Origin: Ustulina deusta
Lineage: Eukaryota; Ascomycota; Sordariomycetes; Xylariales; Xylariaceae
Reading direction: 5' to 3'
Assembly (NCBI GenBank): GCA_023159155.1
Contig: JAJNNX010000022.1
Location: 248,001 to 312,000 of the forward strand
DNA: 64,000 nt
A program made the translations under genes and the position numbers. This document shows, piece after piece, positions 1 through 12,512 of the stretch (position 1 is the first letter of the stretch; the number at the start of each line of letters is the position of its first letter). The notes beneath the pieces were generated by a model. It was not told where the DNA came from. It searched no databases and saw only the letters and a list, made by a program, of their open reading frames with translations.

Positions 1-663
1 TGATTCATCTGTTTTTTGTCTGTCTGTCTGTCAACGACTTACCCCTCGCCCCAAAACTGCTGTCAGTGAATGAATGAGTGAATGAATGAGTGAATGAATG
101 AATATACGAGGCATCCCCCGCTGATATTTTTAAAGACCTCAAAGGAAGGAACGCTGTTACTAACCCCGCCACCAATTCCTCGGTATCTCGTAAGGATGAT
201 CGAGACCTCCAGCACTACCAACCAACAATATCAGGAACGATTACTCGGTGATAACACTTCTGAGAATCCTTATACCAACTCACTCAGAGCACATATATTT
301 CTTTTTTCTCCTTCTGCGCATTTCAATCAGGCAAGTAAACAGTAAGAATTTTATTAGATACCGTAATGGCTTTCATCACTATTATACAATAAATAGGCAG
401 GAACAAATACAGACTTCTAGGGTAATCCAGAATCATAAAGACGTTAGAATAATACAGTTGTGTCGAAGAGGGGACAGACAAGGCCCCTGCAAAGCGCCTT
501 CATGCTCACGCTTCGAACACGTACTCCAAGCCCATGCCACAAATGCTGTCAAAATACCCCGCTGCCCCCCTTTAAATCGTACCATAATAGTCCCCATCCA
601 TTAACGCCCGTCTTCGCGAGAAACCACATCTAGACATAATGCAATACGAAACAATCGGGGGTT
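1..663. other. spacer downstream of glycerol kinase, with TGAA microsatellite
   Basis: No gene is supported here. A TGTC microsatellite lies near 16-32 and a longer TGAA/TGAG microsatellite at about 66-104. The rest is AT-leaning spacer, the last part of which is probably the 3' untranslated region of the minus-strand glycerol kinase. The short open frames have no recognisable composition. Confidence 0.6.
66..104. repeat. (TGAA)n microsatellite
   Basis: An imperfect tetranucleotide run, TGAA interrupted by TGAG, is visible directly. It is a simple repeat of the kind common in fungal spacers and has no inferred function. Confidence 0.85.
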
Positions 664-2457
664 TCAAGGCGAGTTCACTAAATTGTATTCTTCTTTCTCA
701 TTTCTAACCCAGCCTCGACTCATCTCCACAGCCCGCTCCCAACGGTCATACATAAGCTTTATTTTCTTAGGGTGACCGACGGGATCGAAGGTCTTGCGGC
801 CGGGTTTATTGCGAATGATTTCGACGAGTTCTGGCAGACACGTCCAGCCACCCTTCGTGGCGAGTCCGGCGGCGATCGCCGCGCCGAGTGCAGTTGTCTC
901 GCGCATTTCCGGCCGCTCGACGCGGATTACACTGATATCGGCTTGCGTTTGCATCGTAATGTCTGAGTTCGACATGCCACCATCGACGGCGAGTCCCTCA
1001 AGTTTATGGCCCGAATCTTTCTCCATAGCCTCGAGAATGGCGCGGGTCTGAAAGCAGGTCGCCTCGAGGGTCGCGCGAGCTATGTGACCTCTTTGCGTGT
1101 GTTGTGTAATCCCGACTAAAACTTGTTAGATCTAGAGTCCTCGAGAGGCTATGGCGCATTAGGCAGCAATCAAACCTAGGAAACAGGACTTACATAAGGT
1201 TCCTTTTGCGTCGTCTATCCAGTATGGTGCGAAGAGACCACTGAACGCAGTCACAAATACGACTCCACCATTGTCGGGAACAGTCTCGGCGAGCTCGCCA
1301 ACCTTGGATGAATCACGCACAAACCCCAAGTTGTTCATCAAAAACTTCACACCAGAACCCGCGACGGCGATGCTACCTTCTAGAGCATAGGCTTTCTGTC
1401 CCTCGCCAAAATCGTACGCGACGGTGGCTAGAAGACCGTATTTAGAGATGACAGGCTCGGAACCGACATTGTACAGCAGAAAACACCCGGTGCCGTATGT
1501 GTTCTTCGCATGGCCAGGCTTAAATCCACAATGGCCTACCAAGGCACTAGATTGGTCGCCCAGGCAGCCTGCGATTTTGGTCCCCTTTAGGGGTCCTGAC
1601 GCCAAGGCACCAAAAGCTTCAGAATGCGATGAAGGAACAATCTTGGGCAGATCGACTTTGGAGCGATCAATATCGAAGAATTCGAGTAGCTCGTCATCAT
1701 ACTGACAGGTGCGCAAGTTCATGAACATGGTTCTGCTGGCATTGGTGCTGTCAGTGACGTGAACATTATTATCCTTGCCACCATTGAGTTTATAGATCAA
1801 CCAGCTATCGACGGTACCAAAGGCTAAGCGACTTTCTTCATAGGCCTTGCGGACTTCGCCATGGTTCCGAGTGAGCCACAGAAGCTTCACACTGGAAGGA
1901 TAGGTACTCAGTGGTAAGCCGCAAAGATCCAGCAGCTTGTCAGCGCCAGGCTTAGTCTTGAGGTCTCGAACTAGCTCCTTGGTCCGTGTATCGGGCCAAA
2001 CGACGGCTTGACATAGCGCCTCGCCAGTGTTCTTGTCCCAGCAGACAGTTGTTTCACGTTGGTTGGTAATGCCGATTGCCTTGATCTGTGATGTTTTGTA
2101 GCCTTGGGAGACGAACTTCTCAGTCGCTTTCTCGATACACGTCTCGACTGAAGCGACCAGATCGGTTGGGTCGTGATCATGCCAACTGCATCACATGATC
2201 CGCGGTTAGTCTTCTCTACTGCCTCACGAGTGCCAGCCGGTGAAGAGGGATGTGAATTACCCAGAATGAGGATAGTGGTTTTCGAATTCAATCTGATGGC
2301 TCGCCACAGGATCGGCGAAGCGGTCGAAGATGATGAAGCGGGAAGACGTGGTCCCTTGGTCTATGCTACCAATGAACCACTCATCTGGCGCAAAGCCATT
2401 GACGGTGACGTGGTCTCCGTTAACCCGTGGGCGCTTGCTCTCGCGAATCTCCGCCAT
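664..2457 (-). CDS. GUT1: glycerol kinase
   Basis: Phosphorylates glycerol with ATP to glycerol-3-phosphate, the entry step of glycerol use and a source of lipid backbones; cytosolic FGGY-family kinase. Three exons read on the minus strand: 2457-2261, 2185-1194 and 1115-664, giving 546 aa, usual for fungal GUT1. Introns have GTAATT..CAG and GTAAGT..TAG borders. Visible motifs are the N-terminal phosphate-binding [14 protein letters not shown], then [14 protein letters not shown], and [13 protein letters not shown] before the C-terminal ATPase half with DGGMSNSD. The start at 2457 ([11 protein letters not shown]) is the first ATG in the frame; the open frame runs further upstream but only with non-ATG codons. 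A CT-rich tract on the coding strand lies at about 2725-2835, in the presumed promoter and leader. All key motifs are intact. Confidence 0.96.
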
Positions 2458-5400
2458 CCTCTTGTAATAGCTCCGCAGACCCGAAGGGATAGCGGTATCC
2501 TGTTGTTCGATAGAGGATTCGTCGTGGTGGAAATGATCACGAGGCAAGGCGGCCTTATCCTACCTGCTAGACGGAGGCCCGGGTGTGTGGCTGGAGACGA
2601 GTGTAGAGATGCGAGAGATATTAGAGATGGTGGTCGTATATATCAGGGTAGGTCTATCAGTACTAGAGACGATGGGTGAGGGAGAGAGGAATTCAGGCTT
2701 AGAAAATGGACGACAATTTGTAGCCACAAACCGACACGGGGGGGTGGGGGTGTGAAGAGGGCGCAGGCTCGGGAGGAATGGGGAGAAAAGGGAGGAGAAA
2801 AGGGAGCGGGAACGGGAGGAAGAGGGCGTCATGGCTCGTCGCATGCCGAGCAGCCAGGCGGAGGCGGGATAGATTACGATAGGTAGAATACGGCTGTACC
2901 TCCGCGTCGGCTGATGTCTTGTGGTTACAGCAGGTACCTGGATAGACTGTACATCGATCTGTAGATGGACTGCATATGCACCCCGAGCACACTGCGAATT
3001 CTGCTAAGGCTAAGGCTGGGAACCAGAAGCCGGGGTGGTAGTCTAGTGCATAGGTACCGAGGCAGTGTGCTTACACTACTCAAACAGTGGGTCATTGTAC
3101 TCATCATAGCGACGTCGTTCATAGTGGTGACGCTGGATCTCGAATATTTTCTGGGGCTTAGCGTTACTTGGGCACCTACCTAGGTAATAGGATCCCAACA
3201 CTGAACCAATACCCCACACCTGACACAGGGCTCGACCAGCCGTAGGGTAGCACCGTCGCAGTCAAAAGAGGAATAATGGAGCCATCGACCGGGCCAGAGG
3301 GTGTCAGTTGAGCTGTAGAGTTTGTCAGTCGCTGCAAGTGCCCTGCTGATCACTCCATTGGTGGATAATTCCAGGCCTGCTCCCAAGGCCCAGAACTTCT
3401 GGGGAGCAAGGTCGGCATGCGTAAGTACACTAGTGTATTGTGTATCTATCTATAGACTCTACTGGCGATCTCTTCGTCCTGCCTTTGTAATCGATTTCGT
3501 AACGTCCCTATCCAAATGACTGCCAAATTTTTTCTGCTTATCCTGGCCCTGCACTGTGATTCGTAGAATATCGGCGCAGTGGACCAAAACTGCCAGCAAC
3601 GCAGTCTGCAGCTCTCCCCCCCAGCTGTCGTCTCCCACTTGCATAGCCTCATTTTTGGCGCACATTCGCGAATCATGGCTCGGGACATCTCATTTCTTTT
3701 CTTACCGTGGCGGCAGCTGACTCCTCTCCCCTCTTATCTCTTAAATTGCGCGGACAAAATCGAATCGGTCAAAAAGCCACCGAACCAAACACAATTGCGT
3801 TGGATAACGAATCTTGTGCTCATGACTTGTCATAAAGGGTCAAGCTGCTATCTCCGTCCCCGGCGGATCCGCGCCCACCTACTTATCTCCCAGTTCGTTT
3901 CGCTCTGCTCATCTCTCCTATACAGTTACTCCGCAGCTGCAGTGAAGATACTTCGAGATCTACGTGGCAGCATTGCCTCGCTCTCGGTTGTTATTCGCCC
4001 CGCGAAATTAAGATGGGTATCTTCAATGCCGTCATGTCCGCCACACTACATATGCTATCCCGGACCAGACCGGAGATCAACGGCGGATGTGGGTCTTTGC
4101 TTGATATCATCAGGGCTCTTTGTAATCGGTCCTGTCATCGCTGTCGTTGTCCTCGTCAGTAGTAGCATCAAGGGCAGAAGGGAATTTTATTCCAAACCAA
4201 AGCCAAGTGTAGATAAACAACTAGGTATTGTATCGTCATATCAGAACCACTACCGACAGCAGTCACACTCCGAATTGAGAAAAAAGAGGAACTCGGCCAT
4301 CGCTAGTGAAGAGAGCGAGCCCCAGCTCGGATCACTTGCATCATTAAATCATTGAGCATATCGGTTAGGGATCACGAACGTATCGGGACGTTGAAGCGGG
4401 TGCTCCCTTTTCCGCCCAATTAGGCCATTGTCAAGCTCACTTCTTCACTTTTCCCACACACAATTAGCAAACACTGGATGTGTAATGTTAATGGGTGTCT
4501 ATTATATCACTCATCCCAAGATCATGCTGTCAGGTGCTAATGTAGCAGGGGTAGACGCTACCCCCTATTTGGATGTATAAGCCAATAATATTGAGCCCTT
4601 ACCCATGCACTTCTACCTACAAGCGATCTACCCCTGACCCCTTCACTCTGGAGCCAGAAGCCCTGACACATTCATTGATGCATTCTGTTTGGCTATCAGT
4701 TGCCAAGTAATCACATGGATATATACGCGATATTCTATTAGTCAAAATGCGGGGTTAAAAAGCCCAGCCCGGGTTACAGACTGGCACCGAGAGGGTGTCG
4801 ATGCTGTTGACAAAAATTTCAACATGATTATTACCATGGCTGTACGGAGGAAGCCTCTGAGATCAATAGATGAAACACTGAGGAGGAAACTATTCAATTC
4901 CAAGCAGAGACGGTAATAAAGCTGCCCGAACATTATGGCCTTTATAGTCGCCCGGCGCCGCACCCGGTTGATAGTACCACCCCGGAATCCAGATCCATCG
5001 TATGGGGAAATCGGCTTGTCCGTATCGGAGCTGGCCTTTCGGACGTTGGTACCATTCGGAAGACAGACGCGCGTCCAGTCTACTAGCAATCCGATCCATC
5101 GTCGAATTCTTCAGCGTCCGTTCCGTTTAAAACTAACAAGCTGTCCCCTGTGTGCACGGCATTATCTAGTGATTTTCGTATACATCTGAATATGGTTCTC
5201 AACTTATCATATCTGACGCTCCGCGGAAAGGCATTCGACAGCGGGTATTCCGAGGTTGGTGGGATGGGGTGGGTCCGTTGACGTTAGGGAGTAAGGTGGT
5301 GCGGGGACTTGTCGCGAGCTCGGGGCTATTATCTTGGAAATAGATGGGCATACAACTGAAAAAAATGAGTGAATATTCCGCTCTGCTGTTCTATCCATCT

Positions 5401-6465
5401 TGTGTCGAAACTCCGTGGGGTGGTAGATCCCAACCCAGAAATGCAATGATATTCAATGTGCGGCAAGCCGATCATTACAGCATCGATGGGGGTGCGGGGT
5501 TTGACGAATTGCCAATCTATGTTTCCTAGGCGGGAAAGAATCGCGCTTGTGAAGGGAGCTGACGTCGGATCTAATGCCATAGCTTCTAATGCATTGATCG
5601 AGGCATGTTTCGCGGGCGAATGTTATATATCGTAAACCTCTAAATCAGGCTTGGCAGGAAATTTGATGGCCAACGGTTACATACCTAGGTATCACAGATG
5701 GGATCAGAAAAGGACTGATCAGTTCCTATTATAATAGTATACTGTGATTATTAGTTGTCTATCTAAATGATCGACGCGATCTACTTACCAGATAGGTAGA
5801 TGTCGATCTATTCGCCCCACGCCCGCAAGCTGAGCCGCAATGACGTCTTGTTGGGATCTAGAATACAACAAGGCCTGATGAATCCCTACAGATTAGGTAA
5901 TTTCTCCCTTTCGCGATGGGCCAACACTACTTTATCACGGATCATAAAGGCAAACCCGGTCGACGTGCGAGCCACTGGCTGGAGTACGAATATGCATCAC
6001 AGCATATTGAAGTATGTACGAGATCTGCTAGGTAACTAAGTCTCGGTCTTTACTATATAGGAAGCGTTCAATGTCTCGAGCTTGACTCGTTTAGCTATTC
6101 AGCCTTCTTTTCAGATTGAGACACATTGCTGGCCGCGCTTAGTTCCTAGGACTGACAACTAGTTGTATATAGACCTAGTATTCCCGTTCTGTTCCCGGGA
6201 GACTTCCGAGAGGTCAAAAGACCTTCGCACCTGAGAAGATCGTTCGTAATTCGAGTATATCCCCCAAGCCCTCGTTTCAACTCTCGTTATAAAATATATG
6301 ACCGATATGAGAGGTGGGACAGTCGCATAGATGGATGATATGTATCTTGAAATTTGTTTGATCTTATAAAAATATATATACTATTGCCTGATGAGGCTCA
6401 TTATTCTATAAGCTCGCTTTCTCATTTCTCATGGAATATCCAAACATGATCATCGCTGAAGCACC
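2458..6465. other. 4-kb spacer between glycerol kinase and hexose transporter
   Basis: The first 400 bases hold the glycerol kinase promoter side, with a pyrimidine-rich tract in coding orientation. The longest open frame is plus strand 3579-4355 (258 codons), with no recognised domain. A short plus-strand frame at 4013-4162 follows an AAG before ATG and ends Cys-rich. A hairpin-like inverted repeat (GATCGACGCGATC with its partner) lies at about 5769-5815. The first copy of a dispersed repeat lies at about 6040-6296. No gene is supported. Confidence 0.5.
6040..6296. repeat. dispersed repeat, copy 1 (partner at 10371-10638)
   Basis: This block aligns in the same orientation with 10371-10638. 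Shared landmarks in order are AAGTCTCG, GGAAGC-TTC-ATGTC, ATTGAGACA, TAGTTGTAT, CCTGGTAT/CCTAGTAT, GGTCAAA, GAGAAGAT, TTCGTAATTCG and CTCTTGTAATA/CTCTCGTTATA. The copies are strongly diverged, and several differences are C/T or G/A transitions. It is probably an old, inactivated mobile element or segmental duplicate; no coding potential is seen. Confidence 0.75.
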
Positions 6466-8532
6466 TCATACAGCCTCAGTATGTTCATTTATTGGCCCAG
6501 TAGCATGTTTCCGAGTCTCGGTCACGCCATTCGAAATATTGGTCTCAGAGCTGTCGACATCTTCACCAGTGCCGGCTTCACGGCGAATGCGAGCAATTTC
6601 TTCGGGTGGAGGGGCAATCCATCGTTCCGACTTCCTAGGATCGACATGTTGAACATACATCGTATCAATTTCCTCTATAGTACGGCCTTGGCCTTCCATG
6701 CAGAAGAAGTAGACAATGATACCACCCACGACATTTGTGGCCGCAAACACGTAGCCATATCGGAAGTCGATGTCGTGTGTGATAAAGGGCGTGAAGAAAG
6801 CGATCAAAAAATTCCAGGTCCAGTTGCTCGCAGTAGCTAGCGCCATAGCTCGTGCGCGGTATTTCTATAAGAATCGGGGTGTTAGAGAAATCACGGCTTA
6901 GAGAATAGACTTGTGTGATTATTGGGGGGAGGGGGGAGGAAGGAGAGGCGACTTCGTCGACAGTTGGAAATTAACGATTCAATACGTACCGATGGATATA
7001 TCTCTGCAATAAGAGTCCACACCATAGGCCCCCATGTGGTAGCATACCCGAGGACGAAGAGAGCGGCAAACACGATCAAGACAATGCCTGCTGTAGGCGT
7101 GTTGGATGGTGTAATGATATCCAGAAGGAAGTGTCCCACGGAAGCAAAGATCAAGAAGCAGATGAACATCCAGACGGAACCGACCAGAAGCGACTTGCGA
7201 CGGCCATAATGCTCGACCAGATATAAACCAATGAAGGTGACGGCGAAGTTAATGGTGTTCAGGATAACTTGCGTGATGAAACTGCTGATTTGAACCGACT
7301 GGAAGACGGTCGTCGCATAGTAAAAAAAGTAGTTGGCACCTGTTAATTGCTGGAACATCTGTAGGGCAACACCGAGCGCGATTCGGTAAGCCATGCGCGG
7401 CGCACCAAACATTTCAATGTAGCCACCGACAAAACTGGTTTTGACATGCGATTCGGCGCGGAGCTTACTTTCAATCTCCTCCATCTGCGAGTGGATGGCC
7501 CAGTGGTTTGCTGGCGCGTCGTAGACTCTCATGAGCGTTTCCCTAGCTTCATCCACACGTCCCTGTCGATAGGCGAAGCGGGGTGTCTCGCTGAATGTAA
7601 GGATACCGAAGCCTAAACCAATCGTAAAGATCCAGCCAAGTCCGATCACGATGCGCCAGGATGCCGAGCTCTCCTTCAGGTGGTCATATGTCCCCAGATT
7701 AAACACGGCAGCTAGGAAAATACCGAGAGTGATAAACAATTGGTAAGCGCAAACGAGAGCACCCCGAATCCATGGAGGTGCGGTTTCAGCTTGGCTACAC
7801 CCGAGGTCAGTAATCTATATTTAAGTGTATTCTGTGAATGTTTCGAAACTGCGAGAGGCTTTCAAGGCGCCTTGGCCCGGGATGGAGCCTTTATACTCTG
7901 AAATTCGCCAGACCAAGAAGACGGGTTGGTAATTACTTACTACATAGGCACCAACAAACTTAACGCACCGACACCGAAACCCGCGACAAGTCGTCCAACG
8001 ATCATTTGTTCGTAGGCATCAATAGAAGCGATTTGGATAACAAAACCAATAGAGATCACAGCGCACCACAGGCTCACGGATAAACGACGGCCGATCTTAT
8101 CCGCAATGGGAGCCGCGATTAGGGCGCCAACTAACGTCCCGATGGACAGTAGACCGACGATAAGACCCGAGCGTACGGAGGTGAAGGCGTACTCGAATCC
8201 GCCCTTACCATCAGGTAAAAGTTGACCGAATCGTTTCTGGAAGTCAGGCATCTCAAGGAAGCCGGAGATTTGGCCAGTATCATAGCTACTGCTCGTCAGC
8301 AAACGCCCCGGGGGATCCCAGCTAACCGGGCGATTATCTAGCCCAACCCGGATAATTACAACCGGGGAGAGAAAACGTACCCGAAGATCAGTCCGCCCAT
8401 CGATACCAGCAGGCCCATCACAAAAGAACGCCTTGATACACGGGGTAGAGGGGAGTAGTCGAGGCCGGCCTCCTTCTCCGTTTGAACCTGACGGACATGG
8501 TCGAAGGTGACGCGATTGCTAAAGCCAAACAT
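6466..8532 (-). CDS. MFS sugar porter, high-affinity hexose transporter type
   Basis: Proton-coupled or facilitative uptake of glucose or other monosaccharides at the plasma membrane (sugar porter family of the major facilitator superfamily). Four exons on the minus strand: 8532-8381, 8285-7941, 7794-6990 and 6864-6466, giving 566 aa with phases that join exactly. Family signatures are visible: GGLIFGYDTGQISGFL in the first membrane helix, DKIGRRLS in the first cytoplasmic loop, FSETPRF at the end of the N-terminal half, FQQLTGANYFFYY in helix 7, EHYGRRKSLLVGS in loop 8-9 and IEGQGRT-like MEGQGRTIEEIDTMYV at the start of the C-terminal tail. The hydrophilic tail of about 70 residues is probably cytoplasmic. 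A TATA-like TTTATATC lies about 70 nt upstream of the ATG (8600-8607). Substrate range cannot be told from sequence. Confidence 0.95.
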
Positions 8533-11500
8533 ATTGGCGAGGGCGTATTAGATGCCGCTATGTCCGAGTGTCGACTTCGTAGACGCGTAGGCGAGGAGTA
8601 GATATAAAGAACGGGAATTGGCTAATTGTCGGGGTTGTCCCGTGTGTTGACAGGAGACAGGCGCACTTAGAGACACGGTTGAGATGCAATCCCACGTGGG
8701 CATGATCAGCATCAAAGGGGGGAGGGGGGCGCTTTTATTGACTTTTCTCTACTGTAGATATTAGGTAATCTGGAGGGAGACATGGGGAAATGAGGAGATG
8801 AGGAGCCGAGATGAAGATGGAGAGAGGTGGAGAGATGCATGGACAGATGTGTGGAGAGATGCCGGCCCTGCCCCAGGTTTGCTGAGTTTGCTGATCCATG
8901 CCGTGATCGCCGCCATAATAGGACCGAAAGCGTGACAAGAATGCGGCCGGGGCGCTGGCTGCCCACTGCATGGTCGAGGATTTAGGGCCGGTGACGTGAG
9001 AGAACGCGACCCGGAGAAAAATGTGGCTATCAGATGAGGCATGGGTTTTTACTGGGAGGATGACGTAGTTTTCTCACTCGGCAAACAAAACTGCCATGTC
9101 GGGCTGAAAAGCAGGCCAGAAGTATATCAAGTGCAAAGACACGTGTGAAGCAGCGTTTTTCTATTTTGGCTACCGATGTACCCAAGCGTTAGGTTGAGAG
9201 AGCAAACCTTCTTGCACAAGCTATAGGTACTTGAGAGAGGTTGTGTTTCCTGCAGTTGACATAATTTGTCAGTGCCGGACCCTCCGAAGCTTAGGGGGTA
9301 CATGCATCTTACATGCCAACACGAAAATCCATCTCCATAGATGATCGTCACGGGATCAAAGCACAGGGGACGGTCCGAATATGCCCTTTAATGTGAACGA
9401 GGAAATCTCCCATAATTAGTCCGGAAAGAAACAAATTGAACAAGGTCAAAAGGGAGGGGAAAAGGTTCGGAAGTTGAAAGTATGAATCTAGGTGGTTCGA
9501 GCCTTTTATGCTAGTCCAGCACCCGGCTTGGCAGACCAGAAGAAGCAGTGAGCTCTTATTGTAATGACAACCTATTTCATTCATAGCAAAAGAGAAACAG
9601 AATTTGGCCGAGGTTTACAACAATTGCTAACTAGTGTTGCAGCTTATGTACATGCATTACGAGCTATGGGCAAGGAAAAGGAATATAAAGTGGCATCACC
9701 GTGTTCGCCTCAGAGTTTTCGGGCCGATGTAACTGTACTTCGCTAGACTCGAGTCTTTGAAGAGAAGTTATGTGCTCGCTACCTCCCTTCTAATGCAGCC
9801 ATTACCTAATATGCATATTCTCGTAGGTACCATAACTCCACTTTGATGTATTATCCTCCAGAGCAGAAGCGACATCTCCAGATTGTCATTCTATGTCCTA
9901 AAACTCCATGGGGTTTAATACGCGTAATCCGCCGAACGCCCTGCTGATCGGGGAGGCCGGGGAGACAATGTGATAGCTTTGCCATTCCACCTATGCACGA
10001 TTTAGTTATGTAGCGCGTGTATATGGATATGTAGGTGGGACAAAATGTGGCGAAGTCGAAGTAGGTAGTGGTCACGAGTCTAACATAAGCAGAGTTTAAC
10101 ATTTTCATTCTATACGCTAGTAGGCCCAATCATACGAGGAAATGATGGCCCTAATACACCCTCACGCACAGAGACGATTTTCAGGTCTGGCTATATTTAA
10201 GTCATATATGAGGAGACCTATTTATCAAACAAAATCCCAATTTCATTTGTAGATGTAAATATCTATTGAGATAGACCTTAGGATTCTCAATGGATGTACA
10301 CTATATAACCCTTATCTCCGATACTACAATTGGCCCTTTTAAACATATATCTTTCAACAGAAACGCATCCCCAAGTCTCGATCTTCAATATACTAGTAGG
10401 AAGCATTCGATGTCCCGGGCCTAAATAGTCAGTTCTTGCCTAGAATTGAGACAATTGCCGGCCTCGCCAAGCTCCGAGGACCGATAATTAGTTGTATGTA
10501 GTATACCTAGCATGTATAAACCTGGTATTTCCGCCTTATTACCGAAAGCTTCTGAGCGGTCAAAGGACTCTTGGCACGTGAGAAGATTATTCGTAATTCG
10601 GATATATTCTCCAAACCCTGGTTTCTGCTCTTGTAATAGGTAGGTACCATGCCATAAGTGCAACAAACGTAGTCATGGTAACAGAGATTATGGCGAACTG
10701 TAGACAAACTTGCGCCCACGGCCCACCCTCCACAACAGCATTACATATATATATATGTATGCTTCCCAAACACTACATGGCAGTGGCTGTTGTACAATAA
10801 CAATATAGATTCAAGACTTGGTGCACAAGAGGCAGATGCAAATTACTGGTTTCTGCTAATTGGACTCGGTCTAGCTAGCAGTAATATGCATCCTTTCCAT
10901 AATATATTACGCCCCTCCAAGCTTACAATCTCGTGCTTATAACGCATATTAAAATACTGCATACTGTTTTATAACGTAAGTTTGTACCTATTCCCCAAAG
11001 TTATATGCTTAGGACTAGTAAGCGCACAACTAACAATGGATTGTTAGAGCGACGTGTACACCAGGCAGCGGGCCGACAACAACGGCTTCTTTGTGGTATT
11101 ATATATAAGCAGGTCTTATCAGACTTAATAACGATTGTCTAGCTTATTATAAGGACCAGTTCGTTGATATAATGAAGTAGGATATCCAGGCTCCCGTACC
11201 TCTTATATACTACTTCCAAGTAGGCCTCCCGCCCACGCCAGTAGTATGGCCTTCCTAGCATGACAACTATTCCCCCCTCTCGCAAGTGGTTCGGCGCCGA
11301 GTCACCTACGTACCAGAGTAGAATAGCCGTACGTTCGACCCCCAAGTGGTCCGCAACTGCATACTACACCGCACCAGCTTTTGCCATCTCGCTACAGCCT
11401 ATGGACTTGCGGCCCCGTTGGTCTTACAGCCAATCTTATCGGTCGGTAGCCCTGTGGTCTTACGGCCGCTCGAAATGCCAAAGTAGTGTGCGTCGTAGCT

Positions 11501-11962
11501 ACGTTACTTGTCAGCCAACGAAAGAGCACTACTTGCACGTCTGGATTCACCCAGAATCGAACCGAGGATTTCTTGCAACGTAGTGTTCCAGTGACCGGTA
11601 CTTTGGGGTACAATTGTCACAACGGCCAGCACGCAAGCAATAGATTAGGCCGCAAGGGGGCGAGGATGACTTGGAGTAGAGGGGTCACTGGCTCGGTGGC
11701 CCTGAGAGGGAGTGGCAGACGCTGTATGGTGGGGGACCGGTGGCGTTTTTATTGGAAGTTCGTCAGGGGGGAGGAGATTGTCAGTGGCGGCTGGGAGCTG
11801 CCCTCCCCAAATTGGGGTGCTGTTAAGAATGTATTTGTTCTATGAATACATTTTTCAAAAAAAAAAATTTGTTGTTTGAGAGTTGATTGTTAAGAAAGAG
11901 AAGAGAGAAGAAGAAACTTGGAATATACAGCCCGAACGATTTAAAACTTGTATTCTCAGGGC
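8533..11962. other. 3.4-kb spacer with repeat copy and purine-rich tract
   Basis: The transporter promoter side includes a GA-rich tract (8717-8865, pyrimidine-rich on the transporter's coding strand). The second copy of the dispersed repeat lies at 10371-10638. A TCGAACC-type tRNA T-arm look-alike on the minus strand lies near 11541-11570, without a matching 5' half. A small hairpin (ATGTATT with AATACAT) and an A-run lie at 11828-11868, just before the 18S rRNA fragment. No gene is supported. Confidence 0.5.
10371..10638. repeat. dispersed repeat, copy 2 (partner at 6040-6296)
   Basis: Direct-orientation homologue of 6040-6296, with the same run of short landmarks and small indels, including an extra segment near 10500-10520. 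Similarity fades on both sides, so the boundaries are approximate. Neither copy has an open reading frame of note. Confidence 0.75.
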
Positions 11963-12222
11963 GGGTAACGGAGAGTTATGGCTCGACCCCGGAGAAGGAG
12001 CCTGAGAAACAGCTACTACATCTAAGGAAGGCAGCAGGCGCGCAAATTACCCAATCCCGACACGGGGAGGTAGTGACAATAAATACTGATACAGGGCTCT
12101 TTTGGGTCTTGTAATTGGAATGAATACAATTTAAATCCCTTAACGATGAACAATTGGAGGGCAAGTCTGGTGCCAGCAGCCGCGGTAATTCCAGCTCCAG
12201 TATTAGCGTATATTAAAGTTGT
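11963..12222 (+). pseudogene. ectopic 18S (SSU) rRNA fragment
   Basis: About 260 bases match the eukaryotic small-subunit rRNA 5' domain through the 530-loop. Visible landmarks are GGAGCCTGAGAAAC, GGAAGGCAGCAGGCGCGCAA, TTACCCAATCCCGACACGGG, GGGTCTTGTAATTGGAATGA, GGGCAAGTCTGGTGCCAGCA, GCCGCGGTAATTCCAGCTCC and GCGTATATTAAAGTTGTT. The match starts and stops abruptly inside the gene; beyond 12222 the usual continuation is missing. Several differences from the conserved sequence are transitions (an A in the AGCTACTACATCT stretch where rRNA has GGCTACCACATCC), and there is a small insertion before TAGCG. It is a displaced, decayed rDNA piece, not a working rRNA gene. Confidence 0.93.
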
Positions 12223-12512
12223 TTTGTGACCTTGACCCTAATATCTAAAACGATACAATAGCCAAAAAAGGCAAGAAAGAAGTCTTACCCGTTAGCACTG
12301 GGTATAAAGTCGAAGCTTTTGTTGTTTTTGTTATTCCTGCTTACTAAGTTAGAAACGTTCCTGTGCAGATAATGGCTTTAGATATAGAATATCTGCTTCA
12401 TACAATAATGGCACTAAACTTCCAGTTCGCTTGGTTAAGGCTTCTCTTTCTTTGTTTCTTTTTGAAGAAAAAAAACAGGGAGAAAGAGAGAGAGAGAGAG
12501 AGAGAGGTTTTG
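12223..12512. other. spacer with (GA)n microsatellite
   Basis: AT-leaning sequence between the 18S fragment and the tRNA-like sequence. It ends in an A-rich then GA dinucleotide run at about 12470-12506. Nothing else is recognised. Confidence 0.6.

Noticed and set aside
3579..4355. 258-aa open frame
   Set aside because: Composition is not protein-like, no domain is visible and there is no support for its start; most likely a chance frame in a spacer.
6466..8532. Sugar or glycerol-use cluster with the glycerol kinase
   Set aside because: The two genes are 4 kb apart with no shared promoter or regulator; the neighbourhood is probably coincidental.
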